DNA of 64,000 nt from Paenibacillus helianthi (lineage in GTDB: Bacteria > Bacillota > Bacilli > Paenibacillales > Paenibacillaceae). A program made the position numbers and the translations under genes. Position 1 is the first letter of the stretch, and each line of letters begins with the position of its first letter. Of the stretch, positions 24,935 through 33,190 are shown one piece after another. The stretch lies in contig NZ_LVWI01000031.1 of the NCBI RefSeq assembly GCF_001909055.1, forward strand, positions 62,001 to 126,000. Direction: 5' to 3'. The notes under the pieces are model-generated. The model was given only the letters and a program-made list of their open reading frames with translations, made no database searches and was not told the DNA's origin.

Positions 24935-26654
24935 TGACAGTAGTATAGGGTGGAATTGTGAGTGTCGCCTGATCCAAACGGGCTGTGCCAGGAATAACTT
25001 TGATAATCTTCAGATACGGGTGTTTGCCGGTTCCCGGACGGATCGTGATGGACAACGATTCACCCGTCAGGTTATGGGCAACCAAGATTTGCTGTCCTGA
25101 AGTAATCCGCTCGTAAGCCATAACTCCTGCATTCCCAGAAGGATAATCACGGATGTCTCCGTCCCGCAGCGCCGGAATCTCACCCCGAATTGAAATGAGC
25201 TGCCGGTATCGTTCGAGCAATGAGTCGCTGCTATTCAGCTGACTTGCTACATTAACACCGGATTTATCATCGTTGTTGCTTCCCGGTTCCCAAGTGGTTT
25301 GTCCATTGGCCGGTTGGCCTGCTGTCCAGCGCATGGGTTCCCGGATACCTTCGTCCGGTTTGACACCAAGCATTCCAATCTCTTCACCATAGTATATAAA
25401 AGGATTGCCGGGCAGGGTCAGCAGCATTGACGCAGCCATTTTTGCATGCTGAGGCTGGTTCTGCAGCTGGCTCATTACTCTGTTCTGGTCATGGTTGGTC
25501 AGAAAGGTTGCGTCTGTGAAAGCATTACCCGAGAGCTGGGAATATAGTTTGTAGGTTCGTTCAAGTGTAAAGGCTACGCCGCTGTCTTTCTCTGTTTTGG
25601 CAGAATTTATCAAGGATTCAGCCAACCCGAAATTAAACCCTGAATTGAATGCATGATCCAGATAAGCTCCCACGGAAACTGCGGAATTCTCCCACACCTC
25701 ACCCACGATATAGGCCTCAGGATTCACTTTACTCATGGACTGACGGAATTCCTGCCACCAGGCAACGTTTTTTGCCGTTGTAGCTGCACTTTTATCAGAT
25801 AACAGATCCTCATATATGTGTTTTGCAGCATCCAGACGGAAACCGTCCACCCCTTGCTTCAGCCAAAACGTTCCGATATCTTTCATCTCGCTCCGGACTT
25901 GCGGATTATCGAAATTCAGATCCGGCATACCGTCCCAGAAGGTACCCATGTAATGGCTGCCTAAGAGAGGATGCCACGGATTGCCGCTGTCCGCCGCACT
26001 TGTTCCGCTTACAGGACGATGCTGGTCCTCCGCCCAAACATACCAATTCCGGTATTTTCCGTCCTTATTTTTGGCGGAGTCCACGAACCATGGATGCATT
26101 CTGGAGGTATGATTGACTACCAGATCCATAATGACCTTTATTCCACGCTTGTGCGCTTCTGTGAGCAGATTCTGCATATCCTCTATAGTTCCGTAATTTG
26201 GGTTGATGCTTCGGTAGTCTGTAACATCATAACCGTGATAGCTGGGGGATGGATTTATCGGCATCAGCCAGATGCCCCCGATTCCGAGATCGTCTTTTGT
26301 CGCAGGATTACCGTCATTGAGATAGTCAAGCTTCTCGGTGATTCCCTTAAGATCGCCAATACCGTCACCATCAGAGTCATAGAAGGAACGGACAAAAATT
26401 TCATAAAAAACCGTAGAGGGCTGTTCATCAACCGCCGCAGCGGAGGTAACGGATGAATGGGATGGGGAAGCTGGTGAAGCGGATAAGGAGCGGGGGGAAG
26501 CAGATGGCACATTCGAAGCTAAATTAGAGGGTGAGGTACCGGCTTCAGAGGCTCTGCCTCCTGAACATCCGGCAAGCAAAGCGGCAGAGAGGCCCGAGAT
26601 GGCAACCACAGACAGAAAGCGCCGAGCATCGGCACGTTTACATAAATGAAACAT
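24924..26654 (-). CDS. Alpha-amylase family GH13 lipoprotein
   Basis: About 576 residues from ATG 26654, with GGAAGGGGAA 8 bases upstream. A lipoprotein signal ends in LLAGC, followed by a Ser/Ala/Pro-rich linker, so the enzyme is anchored outside the cell. The (beta/alpha)8 GH13 domain carries region I DLVVNHTS, region II GFRLDAAKH with the nucleophile Asp, region III GEVWE with the acid Glu, and region IV FLTNHDQNR with the transition-state Asp. A beta-sheet C-domain ends the protein. It cleaves alpha-1,4 glucans or maltodextrins. LacI-type operator-like sites lie upstream. Confidence 0.9.
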   Translation of the reverse strand: MFHLCKRADARRFLSVVAISGLSAALLAGCSGGRASEAGTSPSNLASNVPSASPRSLSASPASPSHSSVTSAAAVDEQPSTVFYEIFVRSFYDSDGDGIGDLKGITEKLDYLNDGNPATKDDLGIGGIWLMPINPSPSYHGYDVTDYRSINPNYGTIEDMQNLLTEAHKRGIKVIMDLVVNHTSRMHPWFVDSAKNKDGKYRNWYVWAEDQHRPVSGTSAADSGNPWHPLLGSHYMGTFWDGMPDLNFDNPQVRSEMKDIGTFWLKQGVDGFRLDAAKHIYEDLLSDKSAATTAKNVAWWQEFRQSMSKVNPEAYIVGEVWENSAVSVGAYLDHAFNSGFNFGLAESLINSAKTEKDSGVAFTLERTYKLYSQLSGNAFTDATFLTNHDQNRVMSQLQNQPQHAKMAASMLLTLPGNPFIYYGEEIGMLGVKPDEGIREPMRWTAGQPANGQTTWEPGSNNDDKSGVNVASQLNSSDSLLERYRQLISIRGEIPALRDGDIRDYPSGNAGVMAYERITSGQQILVAHNLTGESLSITIRPGTGKHPYLKIIKVIPGTARLDQATLTIPPYTTVIME

Positions 26655-26700
26655 GATAGGATTCCCCTTCCAAACGGATAACAACTTTAATATGTATTCA

Positions 26701-26951
26701 AGTAAGCGCTTTACTAATATATTAGTTTAAAAATCGTTCAAGGTAAAACGTTTGCACTCAATAAAAACGATTGAATAACTAGTAATCACTTGAATGTGAA
26801 GCAATTAAGCTGAACTATCTATGATTATCTCTTTATTTTCCCGGTTATCACAGTTTATGTAATGATTTTGAAGGATCATCGAAAACGAACACTTGAGTAT
26901 ACACAGCAAAATGCTTATAAAAACCGCTTGAATGTAGTGCAAACGTTGCAC
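26701..26951. promoter_or_regulatory. Cluster of LacI/CcpA-type operator-like sites
   Basis: AGTAAGCGCTTTACT (26701-26715), AAAACGTTTGCAC (26745-26757) and GTGCAAACGTTGCAC (26937-26951) are near-palindromes with a central CG, as bound by CcpA or MalR-type LacI-family proteins. They lie in the 377-bp divergent region between the amylase and the importer. The first two are best placed for the amylase. Confidence 0.5.
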
Positions 26952-27031
26952 ACTATGTCAGTTAACCATTCTTTAGGCAGGTGCATATGCTTAAGCAAGG
27001 GCGAAGACCCTGGAGGAAAGGGGAATGACGG

Positions 27032-28039
27032 ATGAATATCAGGAAAAAAATTCCATTGTCGCTCATGATCATCACTTTATGTTTTTCTGTGCTCGCCGGA
27101 TGTGGAGGAGACTCTGCTGAAGTGAAAGTTAAGGTCGGTGAAGTTACCCGTTCGGTATTTTATGCACCTGAATATGTGGCATTGTCGCAGAATTTTTTCA
27201 AAGATGAAGGGCTGGCGGTAGAGCTGCAGACGATTCCGGGCGGAGATAAAACCATGACTGCTCTGCTGTCCGGGGCTATTGATATAGCGCTCGTAGGATC
27301 TGAAACTTCAATATATGTCTTTCAGCAGGGAGCGAATGATCCTGTCATTAATTTCGCCCAATTGACACAGAGGGACGGCACATTCCTGTTCGCGCGTAAG
27401 CCGGATGCGGATTTCAAATGGGACAAATTGAAGGGGAGTACATTCCTGGGCCAAAGAAAAGGCGGAATGCCACAAATGGCAGGTGCATTTACGCTGATGC
27501 AGAAGGGAATTGATTCCGGGAAGGACCTCACCCTGATTCAAAATATTGATTTTGCTAATATTGCCGGGGCTTTCGCCTCAGGTACGGGAGATTATGTTCA
27601 GCTCTTTGAACCAACGGCCTCCATATTTGAGCGTGAGAAGCGTGGCGGGGTGGTAGCATCCTTTGGACTGGAAAGCGGCTATCTGCCTTATACGGTTTTT
27701 ATGTCCAAACAAAGCTTTATCAGCAAAAACAGCGATACGGTACAGAAATACACGAACGCGATCCAGCGTGCCCAGCTTTGGGTGAAGGCGCACAGCCCGG
27801 AGGAAATTGCCGATGCGATCCTGCCTTACTTTGAAAAAACAGACCGGGATATTGTGATTTCTTCGGTCAAGCGCTACAAGGAACAGGATACTTACGCTGT
27901 GAATCCGGTCATCGACGATAAAGAATGGAATAATCTGCTGGACGTTATGGACAACGCCGGTGAATTGAAGGAGCGGGTTCCGGCAGCCAAGATCGTCAAC
28001 AACAGTTTTGCCGAAAAAGCTGAAGCCAGCGTGAAGTGA
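27032..28039 (+). CDS. SsuA/TauA/ThiY-type substrate-binding lipoprotein
   Basis: A 335-residue periplasmic-type binding protein. The lipoprotein signal ends in VLAGCG. Blocks such as FYAPEYVALSQNFFKDEGLAVEL and the ALLSGAIDIALVGSE motif are typical of the NMT1/SsuA family, which binds sulfonates, taurine, nitrate or pyrimidine precursors. An unusually placed GGAAAGGGGAA ribosome site precedes the ATG. ATPase and permease genes follow. The ligand cannot be determined from sequence. Confidence 0.87.
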   Translation: MNIRKKIPLSLMIITLCFSVLAGCGGDSAEVKVKVGEVTRSVFYAPEYVALSQNFFKDEGLAVELQTIPGGDKTMTALLSGAIDIALVGSETSIYVFQQGANDPVINFAQLTQRDGTFLFARKPDADFKWDKLKGSTFLGQRKGGMPQMAGAFTLMQKGIDSGKDLTLIQNIDFANIAGAFASGTGDYVQLFEPTASIFEREKRGGVVASFGLESGYLPYTVFMSKQSFISKNSDTVQKYTNAIQRAQLWVKAHSPEEIADAILPYFEKTDRDIVISSVKRYKEQDTYAVNPVIDDKEWNNLLDVMDNAGELKERVPAAKIVNNSFAEKAEASVK

Positions 28040-28051
28040 TTCGAGAATGCA

Positions 28052-28180
28052 TCCGAAGTGAGTTTTGTACGAAGGAGATCAGAGTAGCTGATGCTAACAA
28101 AACTTAAAGTTAATGCTTCCGAAGCTAGTTTTGTACGAAGCAGATCAGAGTAGCTGATGCTAACAAAACTTTTAGGAGGG
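28052..28180 (+). repeat. Intergenic repeat ending at Shine-Dalgarno, tandem copies B1 and B2
   Basis: Two 54-bp direct copies (28052-28105 and 28118-28171) differing at about four positions. Each contains AGTTTTGTACGAAG and ends GCTAACAAAACTT. The second runs straight into TTTAGGAGGGG, the ribosome site of the ATPase gene. The 28085-28180 part aligns with the element at 10767-10850. Confidence 0.8.
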
Positions 28181-28185
28181 GTGAT

Positions 28186-28965
28186 ATGCTTCCCATTGTG
28201 CAGTTAAAGGAAGTGACGCATGCCTATTTGGGGGACCGCGAGGCGTCGCTTGCCATCGAGAACTTCAGTCTGAATGTGGAAGCGGGTGAATTTGTCAGTC
28301 TGGTCGGACCCAGCGGCTGCGGTAAAACCACGCTCCTGTCGATCATTGCCGGACTGCTTCAGCCTTCACGCGGGGAAGTGTCCGTGAGCGGACACACGGT
28401 CAACGGCCCTTCTCCTGAGGTGGGCTACATGCTGCAGCAGGATTACCTATTTCCCTGGCGGACCATTCTGGATAATGCCCTGCTGGGGCTGGAGCTGACC
28501 GGCAATCTCGATGAGAACTCAAGACGGAAAACCTTAGAACGGCTTGGTGAGATGGGGCTGGCCGGCAAAGAGCATTCCTACCCGGCTCAGCTGTCAGGAG
28601 GGATGCGCCAGCGGGTGGCACTGGTTAGGACCCTTGCTACGGACCCTGGGCTGCTGCTGCTGGATGAGCCCTTCTCCGCGCTGGATTACCAAATTAAGCT
28701 GCAGCTTGAGGATTTGGTCTCAGAGACTCTTCGTAACCGCGGAACAACGGCTATTCTGGTTACCCATGATCTGTCAGAGGCGATTGCTGTCAGCAGCCGG
28801 GTGGTCCTGCTTCAGCCGAATCCCGGAAAGATCCGCAAGATATTTATCGTGCCTGAAGCGATCAGGCGCACACCTCCGTTATATGCACGGGACTTGCCGG
28901 GGTTCGCGGAGCTTTTCCATGAGGTGTGGAAGGAAATGGAGCTTGCAGGGAGGGAAGACTCATGA
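28186..28965 (+). CDS. SsuB/TauB-type ABC ATPase
   Basis: A 259-residue ATP-binding protein: Walker A GPSGCGKTT near residue 42, Q-loop MLQQDYLFPWRT, signature LSGGMRQRVALVR and Walker B LLLLDEPFSALD followed by the H-loop THDLSEA. These are typical of sulfonate/nitrate/taurine importers. The ATG has AGGAGGGG upstream, supplied by the end of the intergenic repeat. The stop overlaps the permease start. Confidence 0.9.
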   Translation: MLPIVQLKEVTHAYLGDREASLAIENFSLNVEAGEFVSLVGPSGCGKTTLLSIIAGLLQPSRGEVSVSGHTVNGPSPEVGYMLQQDYLFPWRTILDNALLGLELTGNLDENSRRKTLERLGEMGLAGKEHSYPAQLSGGMRQRVALVRTLATDPGLLLLDEPFSALDYQIKLQLEDLVSETLRNRGTTAILVTHDLSEAIAVSSRVVLLQPNPGKIRKIFIVPEAIRRTPPLYARDLPGFAELFHEVWKEMELAGREDS

Positions 28966-29798
28966 AATCCGTTGAACAAATTGAATTAGCCGCCTCCCGT
29001 GCGTCATGGCTGGAAGAGAAGCATGCTCAGTATCAGAAGAAAAAACGGCGATGGCGCGCCCGGGTGACGGGTGTCCGCGGCAGTCTGCTCGTGCTGTTCT
29101 TTGTTCTTTGGGAAGCAGGGGCACGGCTGGGCTGGCTGGATGAGCTGCTGTTCAGCTACCCCACCAAGGTTTTCAGGCAGATTTGGAGTGATATGGTTAG
29201 CGGAAGCCTATGGCCGCATCTGGGCATGACGGTTGGCGAAACGGTTGTCGGCTTTGTGCTGGGGACACTTCTAGGCACACTTCTTGCCATCGTGATCTGG
29301 TGGTCGCCTTTTTTATCGGCAGTGCTTGATCCGTATATGGTTGTATTTAATAGTATGCCGAAGGTCGCGCTGGGGCCGATTTTTATCGTAATGTTCGGTG
29401 CAGGCTTTACGGCGATAGTGGTAACAACGTTGTCAATCACGGTAATAATTACAACACTTGTGGTGTATAACAGCTTTTGCAGCGTGGACCCGAATCTGGT
29501 GAAGGTGGCAAAGTCGTTTGGGGCCTCGCGGGTACAGATATTCAGCAAGGTGATCCTGCCGGCTTCCTTCCCCACGGTCGTATCCACGCTCAAGGTGAAT
29601 GTGGGCATGTCTTGGGTAGGTGTCATTGTTGGCGAGTTTTTGGTGGCTAAATCCGGTCTTGGGTATCTGATTATCTACGGTTTTCAGGTGTTCAATTTCA
29701 CACTTGTGATGTCCAGTCTGCTGATTATTGCCGCTGTGGCCACTGCCATGTATCAACTGGTGGTATATGTGGAGAAGCTGATTTTGTCACGACGGTGA
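28962..29798 (+). CDS. SsuC/TauC-type ABC permease
   Basis: About 278 residues, starting at the ATG that overlaps the ATPase stop (ATGA), with GGGAGGGAAG upstream. Six hydrophobic segments and the EAA loop region (SFGASRVQIFSKVILPASFPTV) mark the binding-protein-dependent permease fold. With the binding protein and ATPase it completes an importer for a small sulfur- or nitrogen-containing organic ion (family-level inference). Confidence 0.88.
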   Translation: MKSVEQIELAASRASWLEEKHAQYQKKKRRWRARVTGVRGSLLVLFFVLWEAGARLGWLDELLFSYPTKVFRQIWSDMVSGSLWPHLGMTVGETVVGFVLGTLLGTLLAIVIWWSPFLSAVLDPYMVVFNSMPKVALGPIFIVMFGAGFTAIVVTTLSITVIITTLVVYNSFCSVDPNLVKVAKSFGASRVQIFSKVILPASFPTVVSTLKVNVGMSWVGVIVGEFLVAKSGLGYLIIYGFQVFNFTLVMSSLLIIAAVATAMYQLVVYVEKLILSRR

Positions 29799-29959
29799 AA
29801 AATATGTCATATTGTGCAGCTTCGCAAAATCTTGTACCATGTCTATATCTTCACTTGAAACTTATAGTTAACATAATAAGCTGGCGTTCCCGGGTAATGC
29901 ATCGAATGATTCTAAACTGGAACTGCTTGACTTACAAGATCGCAAGGAGAGGTATTTTC

Positions 29960-30937
29960 ATGGGATTTCGAGTTATCAAAACAGCGGCTGCTACACTGCT
30001 GTCGATCCTGCTGGCAGCCGCTGTGGGCATCCCGAATGCGCAAAGTGCGGGTCTGCTCGCGATTCTGGGTGTGGAAACGACACGCAAAAGAAGTCTGCGT
30101 ACGATCACAGCGCGGTTTCTGGCATCGCTGGTGGGACTTTTTTTCGGCTGTATTTTGTTTTTCTTCCTGGGATTCCATTATTGGGTGCTCGGGATGTATG
30201 TACTCATCGGGTTCCCGATGATCGTAAAATCCGGCTACAAGGAGGGGATTGTTACCAGCTCTGTTATCGTATTCCGGGTATTTGGACAAGCTGAGTTGTC
30301 GGTACATGTACTGCTGCAGCAGATTGAGCTCTTGTTCATCGGCCTTGGATCTGCCGGATTGATTAATTTGATTTATATGCCTCAGACCGGAAGTGTCATT
30401 GCTGCCATCCGTAAAGAGGTGGACGGCTACTTCTCGGTTATTTTTACACAGATGGCTCGTACACTCCGTGACCCGGGATATCTCTGGGACGGTAAGGAAC
30501 TGATCGGTGCGAATGAAGCGGTACAGCGGGGGCTGACAGCAGCCTCCAGAGAAATGGAGAACCATGTGATTCATCCGGATGAAGCCTGGAATGTTTACTT
30601 TTATATGCGCAAGGAACAGCTCGAATCGATTCAGAATATGATGCAGCTCCTCTCGCAGGTCTACCGGCAGTTGCCTCACGGGGACATGGTTGCAGATTTG
30701 TTCGATCAACTCAGCAATGATGTGTTGGCTGAAGAATATACGGGCCGGACCGAAAAACTGCTGGAAGTATTGGAGCAGGAATTTCAAAGAATGGATCTGC
30801 CGGAAACCCGTGAGGAATTCGAGGTCCGTTCAGCTATTCTGCAGTTATGCCGTGAGCTCTCACTGTATCTGAGTATCGCCAAAAGGTATAAAATGCCGGT
30901 TGATATCAAACCGGTGAAACGGCCTAGTTCAGCATAA
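29960..30937 (+). CDS. Aromatic acid exporter (ArAE)-like membrane protein
   Basis: About 325 residues from the ATG at 29960, with AAGGAGAGG 7-9 bases upstream. The first 140 residues form four membrane helices starting GFRVIKTAAATLLSILLA with the ETTRKRSL loop, typical of the FUSC/ArAE family (YgaE-like). The C-terminal 180 residues are soluble and helical. Family members export aromatic acids or are of unknown function. Monocistronic; the substrate is unknown. Confidence 0.8.
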   Translation: MGFRVIKTAAATLLSILLAAAVGIPNAQSAGLLAILGVETTRKRSLRTITARFLASLVGLFFGCILFFFLGFHYWVLGMYVLIGFPMIVKSGYKEGIVTSSVIVFRVFGQAELSVHVLLQQIELLFIGLGSAGLINLIYMPQTGSVIAAIRKEVDGYFSVIFTQMARTLRDPGYLWDGKELIGANEAVQRGLTAASREMENHVIHPDEAWNVYFYMRKEQLESIQNMMQLLSQVYRQLPHGDMVADLFDQLSNDVLAEEYTGRTEKLLEVLEQEFQRMDLPETREEFEVRSAILQLCRELSLYLSIAKRYKMPVDIKPVKRPSSA

Positions 30938-31148
30938 AGCTGAAGGAAGAATTTAGGTATTCACATTTTGGTACGAAATAACGATAAAAGATATAGGAGC
31001 AAAATGCGTGTGCTTATTTAAGGCTGCGTTCAATAGGATTCAGAGCCAGGACATCATAGTATTACAAGCTGAATGGGGCGGCATATATTCCAAATTACAG
31101 CAGCTACTTCACATCTTGTGAATAATTCTGCACTGGCAGGTGAGGAAG

Positions 31149-32171
31149 ATGAATAACAGCAACGAACAATATATAGGCAAACAGCTTATAGACAATCTAT
31201 TTAATCACAACGGTGTCTTTGTATTACCTGCTATGACACTGCTGAGCTCGGAGCATATCCGGCTAATCACCCAGCATCGGATTATTCTCCAGCCGCATGA
31301 TGTGATTCAGTTGGACAGTGAGGCTTTCTATCAGCTGGCAGTGGATGACTGTACAGAAGCTATGGAGAATATTTTTGAGCAGTTCCGCTATACCAAGAGC
31401 AAACGGCTTCCTATGCTGGAGCTAAGAAACGAGGTCATTCCTTTCATCCAGCAAGTCAGTGAGAAGAATGATTTTTTCGGGATATTGGCTGCACTGCAGT
31501 CTAAAGATGACTATACATACAGACATAATGTTGCTGTAGGCATATTATCCACACTTCTTGGGAAGTGGCTTAAGCTAAGCCCGGAAGACCTGGGCATGCT
31601 GACGATTGCCGCAACCCTTCATGATATCGGCAAAATCATGATTCCGGCCGAAATCCTTACCAAACCGGGGCCTCTAAATGAAGAGGAATTTACCATCATG
31701 AAAAAACATACTACGCTCGGCTACGAGATGATCAGAGATACGGTAGGAACGTCGCATATGCAGGCACTCGTGGCACTTCAGCACCACGAAAGAATGGACG
31801 GCAGCGGCTATCCGTTCGGGGTGCTGGGACACCGCATTACGGAATTCAGCAAAATCGTAGCCGTCACGGATATATTTCATGCCATGACTTCTGACCGTTA
31901 TTACCGTTCAGCAGCACCTCTGTATGAAGTCCTTAAGCAAATGGAGGATAACTCATTCGGCAAGCTTGACCCTTATATTTGCAGTGTATTTATCAATAAG
32001 CTGATGCAGTCCATGATAGGCAACGACGCACTTCTAACAGACGGACAGATTGGTAAAATTATTATGATTCTGGCGCATGATCCGCTTCGTCCTTTGGTAA
32101 ATATCGGTGAGGATTTCATTGATCTCAGCAAGCACAGAACCCTTGGAATTGTACGTGTCCTACCGCAATAG
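31149..32171 (+). CDS. HD-GYP domain protein
   Basis: About 340 residues, start ATG 31149 with AGGTGAGG upstream. The C-terminal half is an HD-GYP domain: YRHNVAVG, LHDIGKIMIPAEIL (HD pair), HHERMDGSGYP (the GYP motif) and DIFHAMTSDRYYR. HD-GYP domains hydrolyse cyclic di-GMP or cGAMP; the metal and GYP residues are all present. The N-terminal 120 residues are an uncharacterised helical region. No GGDEF domain is fused. Confidence 0.9.
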   Translation: MNNSNEQYIGKQLIDNLFNHNGVFVLPAMTLLSSEHIRLITQHRIILQPHDVIQLDSEAFYQLAVDDCTEAMENIFEQFRYTKSKRLPMLELRNEVIPFIQQVSEKNDFFGILAALQSKDDYTYRHNVAVGILSTLLGKWLKLSPEDLGMLTIAATLHDIGKIMIPAEILTKPGPLNEEEFTIMKKHTTLGYEMIRDTVGTSHMQALVALQHHERMDGSGYPFGVLGHRITEFSKIVAVTDIFHAMTSDRYYRSAAPLYEVLKQMEDNSFGKLDPYICSVFINKLMQSMIGNDALLTDGQIGKIIMILAHDPLRPLVNIGEDFIDLSKHRTLGIVRVLPQ

Positions 32172-32183
32172 AATAGATGAAAA

Positions 32184-32215
32184 GGACCCCCGCAGAGTAT
32201 TTGCGGGGTTTTTTT
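32184..32215 (+). terminator. Terminator after the HD-GYP gene
   Basis: CCCCGCA, GAGTATTT loop, TGCGGGG and seven T. Confidence 0.85.
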
Positions 32216-32450
32216 GCGAATTGGAGATATTCAGGAGGCTGCGGGTGAAAACGTATTTTTTCTTTTTTCTTGTGGCGGGAATTCGATTATGTACTCATAT
32301 CCAGACAAATTTCACAATAAAATGAAGTATAACTCTTCCCGGGCAGCGGCTTGGAGGGCTTACCCAAATTTATTTCTACTCTAACAATCAACAAATGCCC
32401 AGAACGTGCATACACTTGATAGTGAATGATTGTATGGAGGAGGTTTAAAG

Positions 32451-33008
32451 ATGTCATTAAGCCATAAACGTCAAACAAGGGAGATCATTACGAAGGCAAT
32501 TTGCGGCAAAGGTCGTAAGTTCTCTACAGCAACCCATACCGTAACTCCGCCACACCATCCGACGAGTATTCTGGGGGCTTGGATTATCAACCACCAGTAC
32601 GAAGCGGTTGCCGCCGGGAACGGAATCGAAGTAATTGGTACTTACGATGTGAACATCTGGTACTCGTATGACAAGAACAAGCAGACCGAGGTAGCCAAGG
32701 AAACGGTCTCCTATGTGGAACTTATTCCACTGTCATACCTGGATCCCAGACACCGTGCTTCCACGGTCGAGGTTTCTGCGGAGGCAACGCAGGAACCCAA
32801 CTGTGTGGAAGCGGGCGTTTCTCCAGGAGGAGGAAGTGTGACGCTGCGTGTAGAACGGGAGTTCGAGGCGGAACTGGTGGCTGAGACCAAAGTCCGCGTG
32901 TTTGTCACCGATCAAAGCGACGATCCGGAAGACAAGGATTATGACTTTGACGGTGAAAGCTTCGATTATGAGGATCTGGACCCTGACGCCCTGGATGATG
33001 AGCTGTAA
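32451..33008 (+). CDS. cotE: Outer spore coat morphogenetic protein CotE
   Basis: A 185-residue protein closely matching CotE, including REIITKAICGKGRK near the N-terminus, HHPTSILGAWIINH, and an acidic Asp/Glu-rich tail (DPDALDDEL). CotE organises the outer coat on the developing spore. AGGAGG lies 7-8 bases before the ATG. CATACACTTGATA (32409-32421) resembles a sporulation -10 region, but no matching -35 is clear. As in Bacillus, the gene sits upstream of mutS-mutL, here separated by an amidoligase-like and a GNAT gene. Confidence 0.93.
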   Translation: MSLSHKRQTREIITKAICGKGRKFSTATHTVTPPHHPTSILGAWIINHQYEAVAAGNGIEVIGTYDVNIWYSYDKNKQTEVAKETVSYVELIPLSYLDPRHRASTVEVSAEATQEPNCVEAGVSPGGGSVTLRVEREFEAELVAETKVRVFVTDQSDDPEDKDYDFDGESFDYEDLDPDALDDEL

Positions 33009-33081
33009 GGAAGAGGAGCGCCGCCGCCAACTGATTATCGAATGGGTTATGATCCATTATATGTAGTGAGGGCGGCGGCGA

Positions 33082-33105
33082 GAGGGCGAATGCCCTCCTT
33101 TTTTT
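33082..33105 (+). terminator. Terminator after cotE
   Basis: GAGGGC, GAAT loop, GCCCTC, then C and seven T. A larger GC-rich inverted repeat (GCCGCCGCC/GGCGGCGGC) precedes it. Confidence 0.8.
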
Positions 33106-33190
33106 ATTTTATTTATCTGCGTGCAGCAGTTGCAATTTAAAGAGGGATGATGCTGCCTTATTACGGTAGTTTTCAGAAGGAGGCGGAGAT

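Noticed and set aside
28052..28171. CRISPR-like array
   Set aside because: Only two long imperfect copies with a 12-bp gap; no spacers or cas genes.
29795..29959. 55-codon extension of the ArAE-like protein
   Set aside because: The extension is not membrane-like and the ATG at 29960 has a strong ribosome site.
32409..32421. Sporulation sigma promoter of cotE
   Set aside because: CATACACTTGATA resembles a -10, but no convincing -35 was found, so it is not called as a feature.
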